36,439 nt of DNA, from NCBI GenBank assembly GCA_028821125.1, contig JAPPHD010000018.1:1-36439 (forward strand), in the 5' to 3' direction. The DNA comes from Gammaproteobacteria bacterium (GTDB lineage: Bacteria > Pseudomonadota > Gammaproteobacteria > Pseudomonadales > Azotimanducaceae). Below are positions 1 to 8,063 of the stretch, piece after piece. Below the pieces are notes generated by a model. It was not told the DNA's origin. It saw only the letters and a program-made list of their open reading frames with translations, and did no database searches. Numbering within the stretch: position 1 is the stretch's first letter; each line of letters begins with the position of its first letter. A program made the position numbers and the translations under genes.

Positions 1-894
1 GGAAACCGTTACCAGCCCCAAAAGCTATCCGTCACGGGACGACCGAACGCTTACTGTCGCGAGGTCGCACGTCACGCCGCCACGGTTCTTTTCTTCTCGC
101 GGTCCAACCAGTAATCGGGCCAACATCGCTTGTGGACAATTGGCGAAAAACGTAGTTAAATCATTAGGTTGATGGCAGTGTGCCGCTGAGGCACTGATCT
201 CGCGCTGTTTCATTCGTCAATAGAACCGCTGGCGCGTCGGTCGCTGTGGACAGTGGTTGAGTGTTTGCGATCTATGGCGAACTCGAGGCCGGACGCGTCG
301 GCGGGCGCTTTTGCCCCCTGTCACTACCGGCGGCCGTCGCAGGCCGTCATCACACAAACGGCCAGGCGGCTGCCGCGCGGATTCTGCTACCGCGCGGGCG
401 ACGGGCAACTACCCGTCGTATGGAACCGCTTCAGCCGTGGCGCGACGACTCGCGACTGCTTGGGAGGTCTCTCACTCCCCTGCTTGTTTGCGGAATCTCA
501 ACCGCTGGTATCGACTGTCGCCGCGCCGAAACCGGGCTCGCGGCCAACGTCGGCGACGACGCGCCGTAGCCGCCGCATTTGGACGGCAAGCGCAAATTGC
601 GTCATGGGCAATTCGCAGCATAGCTGTGGCTCCGGATGACTCGATCGAATCGAGGCAACGAATCGCCCATTAGAACTGAGCTATCCACGCCCGCCCCGGC
701 CGCCTGGCGCGGCCGCGGGGCGCGGCCGGAAAAGGCGTCCTCCAGAATCCGGAACCCGCCCGGATTCGGATTACCCAGTGTGAAAGACTACGTACTTCGC
801 TTGCCGCCTACTGGCGGCTTTCATCTACGGGGACGCGCGTGCGATGGATCCCGGAATCTATCGGGAACCCGCGAACGTGTACGGGAGGGCATCC
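1..894. other. Stretch without a recognisable gene
   Basis: I see no reading frame here that resembles a protein family, although several overlapping frames of 60-140 codons are open because of high GC. Translations are rich in Arg, Pro and Ala and lack domain patterns, and no start codon has a convincing ribosome-binding site. The right-hand end contains inverted-repeat pieces around 800-820. The stretch next to an IHF-like stub and integrase remnants fits decayed accessory DNA, but that is inference. Confidence 0.5.
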
Positions 895-1071
895 GTGGGT
901 GCGCTGACAACCTCACAGATGACCGAGCGCCTGGTGGATGAGGTCGGTTTCCACCGGCGTGAGGCAAGCGAGATCGTGGGGGAATTCTTCCATATGGGAT
1001 TGAACGTAGCCCTCGACTACGAGGGTTGGCGGCTTAAACGGAGGTTTTCTGAGACACCACCACTTCAGTAA
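895..1071 (+). pseudogene. Truncated IHF/HU-like DNA-binding protein stub
   Basis: The 58-codon frame starts at GTG 895, preceded by a GGGAGGG ribosome-binding site. Its first ~45 residues match the N-terminal helical half of integration host factor subunits: GALTTSQMTERLVDEVG is followed by RREASEIVGEFF. HU/IHF proteins are about 90-100 residues and continue into a beta-sheet and two DNA-gripping arms with a conserved GF/GNF and RNP motif. Here the similarity stops after the second helix and the frame ends in unrelated residues. The 3' end overlaps the convergent methyltransferase gene by 38 bp. I read it as a truncated remnant; a functional dimerisation-only peptide is possible but has no support. 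Confidence 0.55.
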
Positions 1072-1876
1072 GCGCCGCGCGGATGCCCGCGTCGATGTCG
1101 TCGACCTGAACGATCACGGACCGTATTCCGGTCCAGTCGGCGATTCGCCCAGTGATGTCGTAGCCCCAGTTCCAGGTCATCAACGATCGCTTCGCTGGCG
1201 TGCTTGGGTTGCCGTGGTAGGTCGGCTCCATGTGGTGCACGATCTCCCCGGAAGGCAATCGTTCGGCCCGCGCCCGGGAGGGCTTGAACTTGTTGACCAT
1301 CGGCACCGTGAATATGTGCGTACCGCCCGGTTTCAGCACGCGGGCGATCGACTTGAACACGGTTTCGGCGTCGAATACGTGCTCCAGGACATCCAGGGTC
1401 ACGAACAGGTGAAAGCTCTCGTCGGGAAACGTCAGGCACTCGAGGTCCTCGCAGCGGATGCCGGTCTTTGGATGACGCTGGCCGAGGGGGATGTCGGGAT
1501 AGAGATGCGAACAGGTGTACTTCGGGCAGTCCCGCGCCAGGCGCACACTGAGGCCGCGACGGCGCTGGGGGCTAGACTCGTGAACGCTGAGCTTCGCGAA
1601 TCCGGGAACGCTTTGCTTGAGAACCCGCATGAACGCGCGCTCCCTGGGAATGGAGCGGCAATTCGTGCAGTGCAGGCGATCCCGGAACCAGGCGTCCTCG
1701 GCCCGAAACACCACCAGTTCCTCGCAAATGTCGCAGACGCCAGCGCGCAGGAACGGAGGATTGAGAGGCCCCCGGTGCTTGCTGGGGAGAGCGTTTGCTC
1801 TCCTGCGCCCTTCGAGACGCGCAAGCCCGTAGCGCGCACGAGTCAGGCTACGGAGCAGAAAAGACGAGAGCGCCAC
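1034..1876 (-). CDS. Class I SAM-dependent methyltransferase with N-terminal zinc-ribbon-like Cys pairs
   Basis: This 280-residue protein probably transfers a methyl group from S-adenosylmethionine to an unknown substrate. Residues ~48-73 carry two Cys pairs (CDIC at 48-51 and CTNC at 70-73), a likely zinc knuckle. The methyltransferase fold follows: acidic EDLECL near 145, the motif LDVLEHVFD around 162-170 (a usual post-strand-4 signature), and VLKPGG around 182 with the HIFTVP strand. The N-terminal glycine-rich loop is not obvious, since residues 95-120 read ESSPQRRRGLS instead. Proteins with this layout are often found near polysaccharide or glycosylation genes, but no such neighbours are present here. 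It is flanked by decayed genes, so it may itself be cargo of an old mobile segment. Confidence 0.75.
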   Translation of the reverse strand: MALSSFLLRSLTRARYGLARLEGRRRANALPSKHRGPLNPPFLRAGVCDICEELVVFRAEDAWFRDRLHCTNCRSIPRERAFMRVLKQSVPGFAKLSVHESSPQRRRGLSVRLARDCPKYTCSHLYPDIPLGQRHPKTGIRCEDLECLTFPDESFHLFVTLDVLEHVFDAETVFKSIARVLKPGGTHIFTVPMVNKFKPSRARAERLPSGEIVHHMEPTYHGNPSTPAKRSLMTWNWGYDITGRIADWTGIRSVIVQVDDIDAGIRAALTEVVVSQKTSV

Positions 1877-2038
1877 GATTCCCCCTGCCGTGTCGGCACG
1901 ACGGGTGCCGGGCCGTTGCTATTGACTCATGCTATGAGCGTTCCGCCCATCGGTGCACGCGTAAGCGGCGGGCGATTCGGCGTGGGTGACCATGAATTCA
2001 ATTGCGGGAGGGAGGTTATCCATCGCCGGGAGGTTTCG

Positions 2039-2507
2039 TCAAACGCTCAGCGTTCCAGTGGTCACTGCGTCCACGCGCATGCTGCCCAGGCACGGCAGGG
2101 CGTAATCCCGCAGGCTGGCGCGCCAGGTCTCCTCGGAGCGGGAACCCGGCTTCCAGTTCACGGCGTGGATGGCGAGCACTGTCTTTGCAGCCCTGGCGAA
2201 CGTCGGCACGCCGTTCGATGCGCGCCGTGGATCGCGCCCAAGGGCGATGGCGCGGGCGTTCTCGAGCGCTCGCTCGCGGGCCATGGCGAGGGTGATCACG
2301 GGGTAGGTGCCGAGCCCCAGGGTGGTCTTTCTGCCGTTGATGCGTATGCTCTGCCCCCAGGACTTGCGGCAGCCGCGCCGAGACGAGGGCTTGACGAGCA
2401 GGGTGAGGCCGAGGCCGCCGCGGCTATCACCGTGGCGGCCAGCGGTGCAGTGCTCTTACGGCAGTTTCAGGGATCGCTCGCGACTCGGGCTGAGGCATCG
2501 ATGGCAT
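2039..2507 (-). pseudogene. Remnant of a tyrosine integrase (N-terminal half, frameshifted)
   Basis: Read on the minus strand, the piece begins at ATG 2507 or 2498 and gives ETAVRAL. After a frame change near 2440 it continues as RGGLGLTLLVKPSSRRGCR, then RKTTLGLGTYPVITLAMAR and a core-binding segment with WRASLRDYALPCLG. This order is that of DUF4102-type phage/island integrases: an Arm-binding domain with TLGLGTYP, followed by the SAM-like core-binding domain. It stops at a TGA (2039) after DAVTTGTL, where intact integrases would continue about 250 residues into the catalytic R-H-R-Y domain. No catalytic part is found nearby. A second scrap of the same kind of integrase lies at about 9.2 kb. 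Confidence 0.75.
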
Positions 2508-2924
2508 AGGTGAACTCGGTGTTCGGGCCCTGCTCCGGTCCGGTTCTGCCGGTGACGGTCACGCGGGCGAGTTCCTCGATTAGCCTGCCGCCGAGGGCGT
2601 TAACGACGTTGGGGTGTTGTGCTGCAAGTTCATGGATTCGGCGACATTCCCGGCGCGTATGGTGATGGTCGTCTGTCCTTGCCGCCGAGCGGGCTCAACA
2701 ATAGTTTCGGTGGCGTACCTGCGAATCTGATCGGCTTCCGTCTCAACGGTGGCGTCTGGTTCTTGGGTTTGATCAGCGCGTGGATGGCCCTCACTCCATC
2801 GAGGTATCGGGTTCCTGGCGCAGGAGGCGGGACTGGTTGCCTTGGTTGTCGCCGGACGGTTGAATCCCGAGAAGGTGGACGCGGACACCGTAAGTTTGTG
2901 CGATCTGGACGCCAATGCGGACAT
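2467..2924 (-). pseudogene. Frameshifted fragment of a putative restriction-associated DNA-binding protein
   Basis: The first frame (2924-2580) ends in IVEPARRQGQTTITIRAG and NVAESMNLQHNTP. A shift of one base near 2600 restores PNVVNALGGRLIEELARVTV and ends NTEFTYAI, closing at a TGA at 2467. The joined pattern (I/VEPAR, then TIRAGNV, MNL, a hydrophobic helix, and a Gly-Pro turn before a terminal strand) resembles a small domain I associate with restriction and defence proteins. The assignment is from memory and only tentative. Because two frames are needed, it is called a pseudogene. It runs directly into the integrase remnant, so both may be leftovers of one island. Confidence 0.4.
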
Positions 2925-2986
2925 CTTCGTCGCCCGAAAGGAGCTAGGAGCCGGCGGAATAGAGATAGCCGGCGCCAGTTACCTCA

Positions 2987-3019
2987 TTGACATAAAATCT
3001 CATAAATTGGTATTTTATG
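2987..3019 (+). promoter_or_regulatory. Promoter with palindromic operator for the AbiEi-like gene
   Basis: TTGACA (2987-2992) and TATTTT (3011-3016) are separated by 18 bp. Between and across them lies a perfect inverted repeat, CATAAAAT (2991-2998) and ATTTTATG (3012-3019), in an AT-rich patch inside GC-rich DNA. The predicted transcription start coincides with the first ATG codons at 3017/3023, so the message would be leaderless. AbiEi antitoxins are known to repress their own promoters by binding inverted repeats, which fits this layout. Confidence 0.6.
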
Positions 3020-3940
3020 ACAATGAACAAACCACTGACGGCCCCTTTGTCAATCCCCGTTGGCAGGCGCAGGCTCGCCAATGTGCTTCGTCAAGCAGGC
3101 GACCTCGTCCGCACTACCGATGTCGTCTCAGCGCTCGACGTGAATCGCTCCGCGGCGAGCAAGCTTCTCTGGCGCTGGGCACAACAAGGCTGGCTGCGCC
3201 GCGTCGGCCCCGGAACGTACGCCACCGCCACGCTGGACTCCGTCGACAGGGGCCGGGTCCTGGACGATCCGTGGGTCCTCGTTCCGGCTCTCTACTCTCC
3301 GTGCTACGTCGGCGGCTGGACGGCTGCCGAACACTGGGACCTCACGGAGCAGTTGTTCCGGTCCATCGTCGTCATGACTACGCGTCCCCTGCACGAGAAA
3401 GAGCAGGAACACCACGGCACCCGGTTCCTGCTGCGTCATACCCATTCCCGCAAGCTATTCGGTACCAGAAGCGTGTGGCGCAGCCGCTCACGGGTGATGG
3501 TGTCCGATATCCACAGGACAATTGTCGACATGCTAGACGACCCAGCCGTTGGCGGCGGCGTCCAGCACGTCGCCGACTGCGTTGCCGCCTACTTTGTACA
3601 CGACGACCGCGACGATACCACTTTGATCGACCATGCCGTACGCCTCGGTAACGGCGCCGTGTTCAAGCGCCTCGGTTTCATCGCAGAACAGCACGCCGAA
3701 CGCGATATCGTTGATGCATGCACAGACAGACTTACAGGGGGCTACGCCATGCTCGATCCGGCGCTGCCTTGCACTGCGTCCATATCACACTGGCGGCTGC
3801 GCATTCCGCCCGGCTGGCATGGTTACCGCGCTGGGCCGTCAAGCGTGCCCGGAACCGCTAGGCGTCGCCAAGCTCCCGAAGTTCCCCGGCCACCTGGGTC
3901 AGTGTCATGTCGTACATCTGCCAGCCGACGCCCGGCGTGA
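3017..3940 (+). CDS. AbiEi-family type IV antitoxin/transcriptional regulator without a partner toxin
   Basis: The N-terminus (residues ~20-75) is a winged helix: RRRLANVLRQAGDLVRTTDV, then a recognition-helix region SAASKLLWRWAQQGWLRRVG and a wing GPGTYAT. Residues ~85-250 match the C-terminal domain of AbiEi/COG5340 proteins: DPWVLVPALYSPCYVGGWTA, then HWDLTEQ, RPLHEKEQEHHGT, VSDIHRTIVDMLDDP and GYAMLDPALP. In type IV systems this protein antagonises the nucleotidyltransferase toxin AbiEii, encoded immediately downstream. Here the next gene is on the opposite strand and no AbiEii is visible. The last ~40 residues, rich in Arg and Pro, look like read-through and overlap the convergent SnoaL-like gene by 83 bp. 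The start may be ATG 3017 or 3023; no ribosome-binding site is seen. Confidence 0.8.
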   Translation: MTMNKPLTAPLSIPVGRRRLANVLRQAGDLVRTTDVVSALDVNRSAASKLLWRWAQQGWLRRVGPGTYATATLDSVDRGRVLDDPWVLVPALYSPCYVGGWTAAEHWDLTEQLFRSIVVMTTRPLHEKEQEHHGTRFLLRHTHSRKLFGTRSVWRSRSRVMVSDIHRTIVDMLDDPAVGGGVQHVADCVAAYFVHDDRDDTTLIDHAVRLGNGAVFKRLGFIAEQHAERDIVDACTDRLTGGYAMLDPALPCTASISHWRLRIPPGWHGYRAGPSSVPGTARRRQAPEVPRPPGSVSCRTSASRRPA

Positions 3941-4352
3941 ATCGGACCCGGGATTCGTAGGTGCCCAGAAAGAGCCACACGTTGCCGGCAAGCCTGTTTT
4001 CGTGCCAGGCCTGCAGGTAGCTTTCCATGCGGGCTTTGCCGGCCGTGACGGCGCCCTGGCCGTCAACGTCCATGGATTCGATCTCGACGATCTGGGTGCC
4101 GATCAGGTGCTGGGTCGAGGAGTACTGGTCGAGGGCTTCCATGACCACTTCCACCCAGCCGTCGGGGCCCTGCCGAACGAGTTGCTCCGAGCCGCTGCCG
4201 CCGGCGCGGATCATGGCCTCGGGGGCGAATATCCGGTGATAGATGGCGCGGCCCTCTTCGATACCCGCCTTGGTGTTGGTGCCGATGATATCGGTCGCCT
4301 TGGCGTAGAGCTGCTGCAGGTACTGGATGTCCAGGCGTGCAATGGTTTCCAT
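3858..4352 (-). CDS. SnoaL-like/NTF2-fold protein
   Basis: The 164-residue protein begins at the ATG at 4352, which has GAGGAAG six bases upstream; a longer open frame exists but lacks this signal. It shows the NTF2-like layout: an N-terminal helix (DIQYLQQLYAKATDIIG), then GRAIYHRIFAPEAMI. The typical central strand region follows, with TQHLIGTQIVEIESMDVDGQ and AVTAGKARMESYLQAWH, and it ends with GWQMYDMTLTQVAGELR. Such proteins act as small dehydratases, isomerases or cyclases, often on steroid or polyketide-like compounds, or as ligand binders. The His of STQHLIG is a conserved position in many of them. It lies 94 bp downstream of the VOC gene on the same strand, probably one transcript. 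Confidence 0.75.
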   Translation of the reverse strand: METIARLDIQYLQQLYAKATDIIGTNTKAGIEEGRAIYHRIFAPEAMIRAGGSGSEQLVRQGPDGWVEVVMEALDQYSSTQHLIGTQIVEIESMDVDGQGAVTAGKARMESYLQAWHENRLAGNVWLFLGTYESRVRFTPGVGWQMYDMTLTQVAGELRELGDA

Positions 4353-4446
4353 ACGAACTTCCTCAAATTGGCAACTGGTGTGGCCTGTAACCGTTGGAGA
4401 CTGCTGCAACCCAACCGGGGGCCGGCGTCCGGGGCGGGTTTCTCAC

Positions 4447-4980
4447 TCAGCTTCTGATCGGGTCCTTGCCGTCCCAGTTCTCGGCGGCGGCGGCGATCAT
4501 GGCGAATCGCTCGAGAATGCCCTCGCTCTGCGTCACCACCTCGAGCATGCAGTCCATCAACGGGCGCGTGTCGTAGTACGCGAAGACGATATCGCCGGCG
4601 CGCCCCTGGTTTGCGGCTTCGTAACCGAGGCCCTCGAAGTACGCGGTGTCGGCTTCGATGTCGTGGGTCCATACGCACATGTGGTGAAAACCCGAGGTGC
4701 CGGCCGGTACGCTGTCCCTGTATGCGCAGCGCTCCACCAGCGGCTGAATGAGCTCGATCTGCACCGGCCCGGCCTGGGCGATGGCGACGTACATCGAAAG
4801 ATCGGCCGGCTCGCCGCGGTAGGTCATGTCGGTGAAAGCGTCGATGTACTCGGCGATGTAGAACGGCCCCACGCCCATCTCGTTCACCCACTTCATGCAG
4901 GCGGCCTCCACGTCGTCGACCACCCAGGCGTTCTGAAACACGGTGCGGTCGGTGGGTTTGCTCAATCTCGATTCGTTCAT
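4447..4980 (-). CDS. VOC-family (glyoxalase/methylmalonyl-CoA epimerase-like) protein
   Basis: This 177-residue protein has two vicinal-oxygen-chelate repeats. The first starts FQNAWVVDDVEAACMKWVNE and contains PFYIAEY and PVQIELIQP. The second starts GFHHMCVWTHDIEADTAYFE and contains AYYDTRPLMDCMLEVV. The His of GFHH, the Glu of QIELIQP and the Glu of MLEVV sit where metal ligands occur in epimerase-like VOC enzymes. The start ATG has an AGGAGG five bases upstream. The substrate is unknown; the SnoaL-like neighbour and the acyl-CoA racemase nearby suggest steroid or branched-chain acyl metabolism. It is divergent from the TetR gene, its probable regulator. Confidence 0.8.
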   Translation of the reverse strand: MNESRLSKPTDRTVFQNAWVVDDVEAACMKWVNEMGVGPFYIAEYIDAFTDMTYRGEPADLSMYVAIAQAGPVQIELIQPLVERCAYRDSVPAGTSGFHHMCVWTHDIEADTAYFEGLGYEAANQGRAGDIVFAYYDTRPLMDCMLEVVTQSEGILERFAMIAAAAENWDGKDPIRS

Positions 4981-5152
4981 GGGGCCTCCTGACAGCGGTG
5001 CAAACTAACCAACGACGATGTCAAAGGCAATTCGGCCGCAAAACGGGTCATCGTCTCACTGCGCCCCGGCATGTTATCTTCCGGGTTGCATGGCTGGCGA
5101 TGGGACGGCCGGTGCAATCGAAATCAGCGGTTCGGCTGAAGTTGCCTGCCTT

Positions 5153-5165
5153 GCACGGTACGTGC
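5153..5165. promoter_or_regulatory. Candidate TetR operator (short palindrome)
   Basis: GCACG-GTA-CGTGC is a perfect 13-bp dyad in the divergent region between the VOC gene and the TetR gene. TetR proteins commonly bind such dyads in their own intergenic region. It is short and unproven; a chance dyad in GC-rich DNA is possible. Confidence 0.25.
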
Positions 5166-5226
5166 GACGGTGTTGGCCACCGCGGCCCGGCGGCTGCCCG
5201 GATCGATGAAGAAAGAGAAGTACGGA

Positions 5227-5883
5227 ATGACGGCGATAACGAAGAGAAAGTACAAGTCACCACGGCAGTTGGCACGCCAGTCCAACATCATGAAGACGGT
5301 GCGGACGATGCTGGAGGAAGTCGGCTACGACGGCATGACGATACGTGGCCTGGCAAAGCGGGCGGGCGTGGCCCAGGGCACCCTCTACAACCTCTACGGC
5401 GGGAAGGACTCCCTGGTTCTCGCGGCAGTGGACGATCTGCTGTCGCAACTCACCGGCACGGCGGTGGAGGAAGCGCCCGGCGGGGGGATCGAGGCGATAT
5501 TCGCCAGGAGCAGGCTCATCGGCGCCCAGATCGAGTCAACGCCGCGGTACGCCGATGCGATGACGCGCATACTGTTCCATGTCGGGCCGAACGATCCGCT
5601 GGTGGACGTACTGTTCGCCGGCAGCTTTCCGTTCCTGAAATCGCAACTGGAAGCCGCCCGGCAGAACGGCGAAGTGCGTCCCGATGTCGACATCGACCTG
5701 GTGGCGCGGCACCTTGTGGGGCAGCAGTGGGGCGTGGTGCTGCTCTGGATGATGGGCATAATTCCGGTCGAGGACAACGGCAGGGAGCGGCAGCGCAGCG
5801 AAATCATGACCCTGATCGCCATTGCGACCGACAAGACGAGGAAGCGGCTGCAAGCCCGGCTTGCGGAACTCGACGGGAACTGA
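5227..5883 (+). CDS. TetR/AcrR-family transcriptional regulator
   Basis: The N-terminal ~60 residues form the TetR helix-turn-helix: VRTMLEEVGYDGMTIRGLAK, then RAGVAQGTLYNLYGGKDSLV. The remaining ~150 residues are the variable ligand-binding, dimerising domain, with FHVGPNDPLVDVLF and DIDLVARHLVGQQWGVVLLW. ATG 5227 is preferred because it opens directly on the basic tail before the helix-turn-helix, but an in-frame ATG at 5206 is possible. It is divergent from the VOC/SnoaL-like genes, the usual arrangement for a local repressor of a catabolic operon. The ligand cannot be inferred. Confidence 0.85.
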   Translation: MTAITKRKYKSPRQLARQSNIMKTVRTMLEEVGYDGMTIRGLAKRAGVAQGTLYNLYGGKDSLVLAAVDDLLSQLTGTAVEEAPGGGIEAIFARSRLIGAQIESTPRYADAMTRILFHVGPNDPLVDVLFAGSFPFLKSQLEAARQNGEVRPDVDIDLVARHLVGQQWGVVLLWMMGIIPVEDNGRERQRSEIMTLIAIATDKTRKRLQARLAELDGN

Positions 5884-5957
5884 CCGCGCGACGGCCGACG
5901 CGGGTCCCTTCGCTGCCGGTTTGCATGGAACAGTTTTCCAATTGATTGCTTTGATCG

Positions 5958-6127
5958 GGCACCGAGAGTGGGTGTGCGGGGCGGGTATCCGGCAGGTTGC
6001 ATAGGATGCCGGGCGGTGCCTCTCTTTTTGCAGCGCGAGGTGTTTGACACCCGGCCCCGCAACCAGTTGCGGGGCGTCGCCACCTGCCGAAGCGGTGCTT
6101 CGGCTCGGGCTGCGCCCGACCGGTGGC
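5958..6127 (+). repeat. Dispersed structured repeat, copy A
   Basis: Positions 6048-6127 are identical, base for base, to the reverse complement of 17085-17164 (80 bp). Weaker similarity extends left to the GGCACCGAGAG at 5958. The conserved part folds as a perfect hairpin at 6055-6074 (9-bp stem) followed by a junction. Its outer stem GCCACC/GGTGGC (6079-6084 with 6122-6127) encloses two perfect hairpins, 6087-6103 (CCGAAGC/GCTTCGG) and 6105-6119 (TCGGGC/GCCCGA). The element abuts the stop codon of the racemase gene. It looks like a REP-type mobile intergenic element or a structured transcript end. Confidence 0.85.
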
Positions 6128-7266
6128 TACCCCGCAACCGCTCCGCTGTCGCGCAACGATGCGATTTCCGCATCGGCGAACCCGAACGCGTTCAGCACTT
6201 CATCGGTATGCGCGCCCGGGGTTACCGCGGCCGCGGGCGTCTCCGGGGCCGTGCGGCTGAACCGCGGCGCCGGGGCGGCCTGGTGAATGCCGTCGACCTC
6301 CACGAAAGTGTCGCGCGCGGCGTTGTGCGGGTGCGCGATGGCATCGCGGAAATTCAGGATCGGCGCGTAACAGATGTCGGTGCCGAGCATGATCTCGTCC
6401 CACTCGTCGCGGGTTCTGGTCTTGAATAGGGCTTCCAGCCTCTGTTGCATGGCCGGCCAATCCTCCCGGCTCATCTGCGGGGCCAGGCCGTCCTGCTCGC
6501 CGAGCCCGGACTTCTCGAGCAAGAGGGCGTAGAACTGGGGTTCGATGGAGCCGACCGAAACGTATTTCCCGTCTTTCGTCTCGTAGGTGCCGTAGAAATG
6601 GGCGCCGCCGTCCAGCATGTTGCTGCCGCGTTCGGGCAACCACATCTCGGAATTCATCATGCCCAGAATCCCGTTCATCAGCAGTGCCGAGCCGTCGGTC
6701 ATGGCGGCATCGACCACCTGGCCCTTGCCGGAACGGCCCCGCTCGAAGAGCGCCGCGACCACGCCGAAGGCGAGCAGCATGCCGCCGCCGCCGAAATCCC
6801 CCACCAGGTTGAGGGGCGGTGTGGGCCGGCGGCCCTTTTCGCCGATGGAGTGCAGGGCCGCCGTCAGGGAAATGTAGTTGATGTCGTGCCCCGCCGCGTG
6901 GGCGAGGGTGCCGGTCTGTCCCCAGCCGGTCATGCGCCCGTAGACGAGCCCGGGGTTGCGCTCCAGGCACACATCGGGCCCGAGGCCGAGGCGTTCCATG
7001 ACGCCGGGGCGGAAGCCTTCTATGAGCACGTCGTTGCTTTCCACGAGGCGCAGCACCGTCTCGACGCCATCGGGGTTCTTCAGGTCGACGGCGATGCTCC
7101 TGCGGCCCCGCGCCAGCACATCGGCCCGGTGCGAAGCCTGGCCGGCCGAGCTGGCCCGGTCGATGCGCACGACCTCGGCGCCCATGTCGGCCAGCATCAT
7201 GCCGCAGAACGGCCCCGGCCCGATGCCCTGAAGTTCGATAACCTTAAGCCCCGTGAGTGGTCCCAT
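6127..7266 (-). CDS. Alpha-methylacyl-CoA racemase (CaiB/BaiF superfamily)
   Basis: This 379-residue protein should interconvert (R)- and (S)-2-methylacyl-CoA esters, a step needed to degrade branched fatty acids and steroid side chains. It opens with [20 protein letters not shown] and [11 protein letters not shown], the CoA-binding Rossmann-like start of the family. The racemase active-site residues are all in place: His127 in AGHDINYI, Asp157 in VGDFGGGG and Glu229 in [12 protein letters not shown]. CoA-transferases of the same superfamily lack this His/Asp/Glu set, so racemase is favoured. The ATG at 7266 has AAGGAA upstream; longer open frames on its 5' side run into the divergent nitroreductase gene. 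Confidence 0.9.
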   Translation of the reverse strand: MGPLTGLKVIELQGIGPGPFCGMMLADMGAEVVRIDRASSAGQASHRADVLARGRRSIAVDLKNPDGVETVLRLVESNDVLIEGFRPGVMERLGLGPDVCLERNPGLVYGRMTGWGQTGTLAHAAGHDINYISLTAALHSIGEKGRRPTPPLNLVGDFGGGGMLLAFGVVAALFERGRSGKGQVVDAAMTDGSALLMNGILGMMNSEMWLPERGSNMLDGGAHFYGTYETKDGKYVSVGSIEPQFYALLLEKSGLGEQDGLAPQMSREDWPAMQQRLEALFKTRTRDEWDEIMLGTDICYAPILNFRDAIAHPHNAARDTFVEVDGIHQAAPAPRFSRTAPETPAAAVTPGAHTDEVLNAFGFADAEIASLRDSGAVAG

Positions 7267-7342
7267 GGTGAATTCCTTGAACAGGTGGACGAAGAAAGAC
7301 AGTCGCCTAGAATAGCAAACCCGCGGCTGGGAGGGCCGGAAA

Positions 7343-7975
7343 ATGCAGGCAGACTCACCTTCCGAACTCGATCTCGCCAGTGTCGACACCGTGCTGTCCA
7401 CGGCGCGCTCGGTGCGGCGCCGTCTCGACTTCGACCGTCCGGTGGAACAGGCCACCATTCTCGATTGCATCGACATCGCCACCCAGGCGCCCACCGGCCT
7501 CGGCGGAGAGAGCTGGCGGTTTGTCGTAGTGCTTGATGCTTTTCGCAAGCGGCGCCTTGCGGAGCTGTACCGAACGGTGCTGCTGGAGCTGGCGGAGGAG
7601 CGGGGCCTGGTGATCAAGCCGACCCAGCAGGCGCTGGTGGCCCGGCTGCACGAGATTCCGGCCATGATTCTGGTGTGCACGACCACACCGGCTCCGGCGG
7701 GGGAGGTGGCGGCGCAGGTGGCGTACTACGGATCGATTCTGCCGGCGGCCTGGTCGCTGATGCTCGCCCTGCGGGCGCGGCAGCTCGGCGCCACCTGGAC
7801 GACCCTGCTGTCGTCACGGCAAAAGGCAGTGGGCAAGATACTGGAGATGCCGGAGGATGCGGTGCTTACCGTCATGTTGCCCGTGGCGTACACGAAGAAT
7901 GCCCGGCTCAACCGGGCCGAGCGGGTCCCGGCGCGCCAGGTTACCTTTTGGGATACCTGGGGAAAGGAAATCTGA
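7343..7975 (+). CDS. Nitroreductase-family flavoprotein
   Basis: This 210-residue protein is an FMN-dependent NAD(P)H oxidoreductase by family. It contains the family's N-terminal segment [14 protein letters not shown], the FMN/substrate segment [18 protein letters not shown] and the helix [19 protein letters not shown], where nitroreductases usually place the second FMN contact. ATG 7343 is preceded by GAGGG. It is divergent from the racemase gene with about 76 bp between starts. Some family members desaturate or reduce enones rather than nitro groups, and the surrounding acyl-CoA genes make a reductase in lipid catabolism plausible; the substrate is unknown. Confidence 0.85.
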   Translation: MQADSPSELDLASVDTVLSTARSVRRRLDFDRPVEQATILDCIDIATQAPTGLGGESWRFVVVLDAFRKRRLAELYRTVLLELAEERGLVIKPTQQALVARLHEIPAMILVCTTTPAPAGEVAAQVAYYGSILPAAWSLMLALRARQLGATWTTLLSSRQKAVGKILEMPEDAVLTVMLPVAYTKNARLNRAERVPARQVTFWDTWGKEI

Positions 7976-7987
7976 CGGTACCGTCAG
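7972..7987. terminator. Perfect 16-bp palindrome over the nitroreductase stop codon
   Basis: CTGACGGTACCGTCAG is a perfect dyad that includes the TGA stop (7973-7975). It could form a short stem at the transcript end, but there is no T-run, so an intrinsic terminator is not proven; a protein-binding site is the alternative. Confidence 0.3.
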
Positions 7988-8063
7988 CGAGTGAGCGGGG
8001 CTTTCGAAGCGGGGTCCACGCCCGCGTTCCACCGTGAGATTCGTGACAGATGAACAATCAGCG

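Noticed and set aside
2842-3651. Plus open frame beginning VVAGRLNPEKVDADTVSL
   Set aside because: The first ~50 residues look somewhat protein-like (DLDANADIFVARKELGAGGI), but I cannot match them to a family, and the rest is a shadow of the AbiEi gene. A short remnant is possible.
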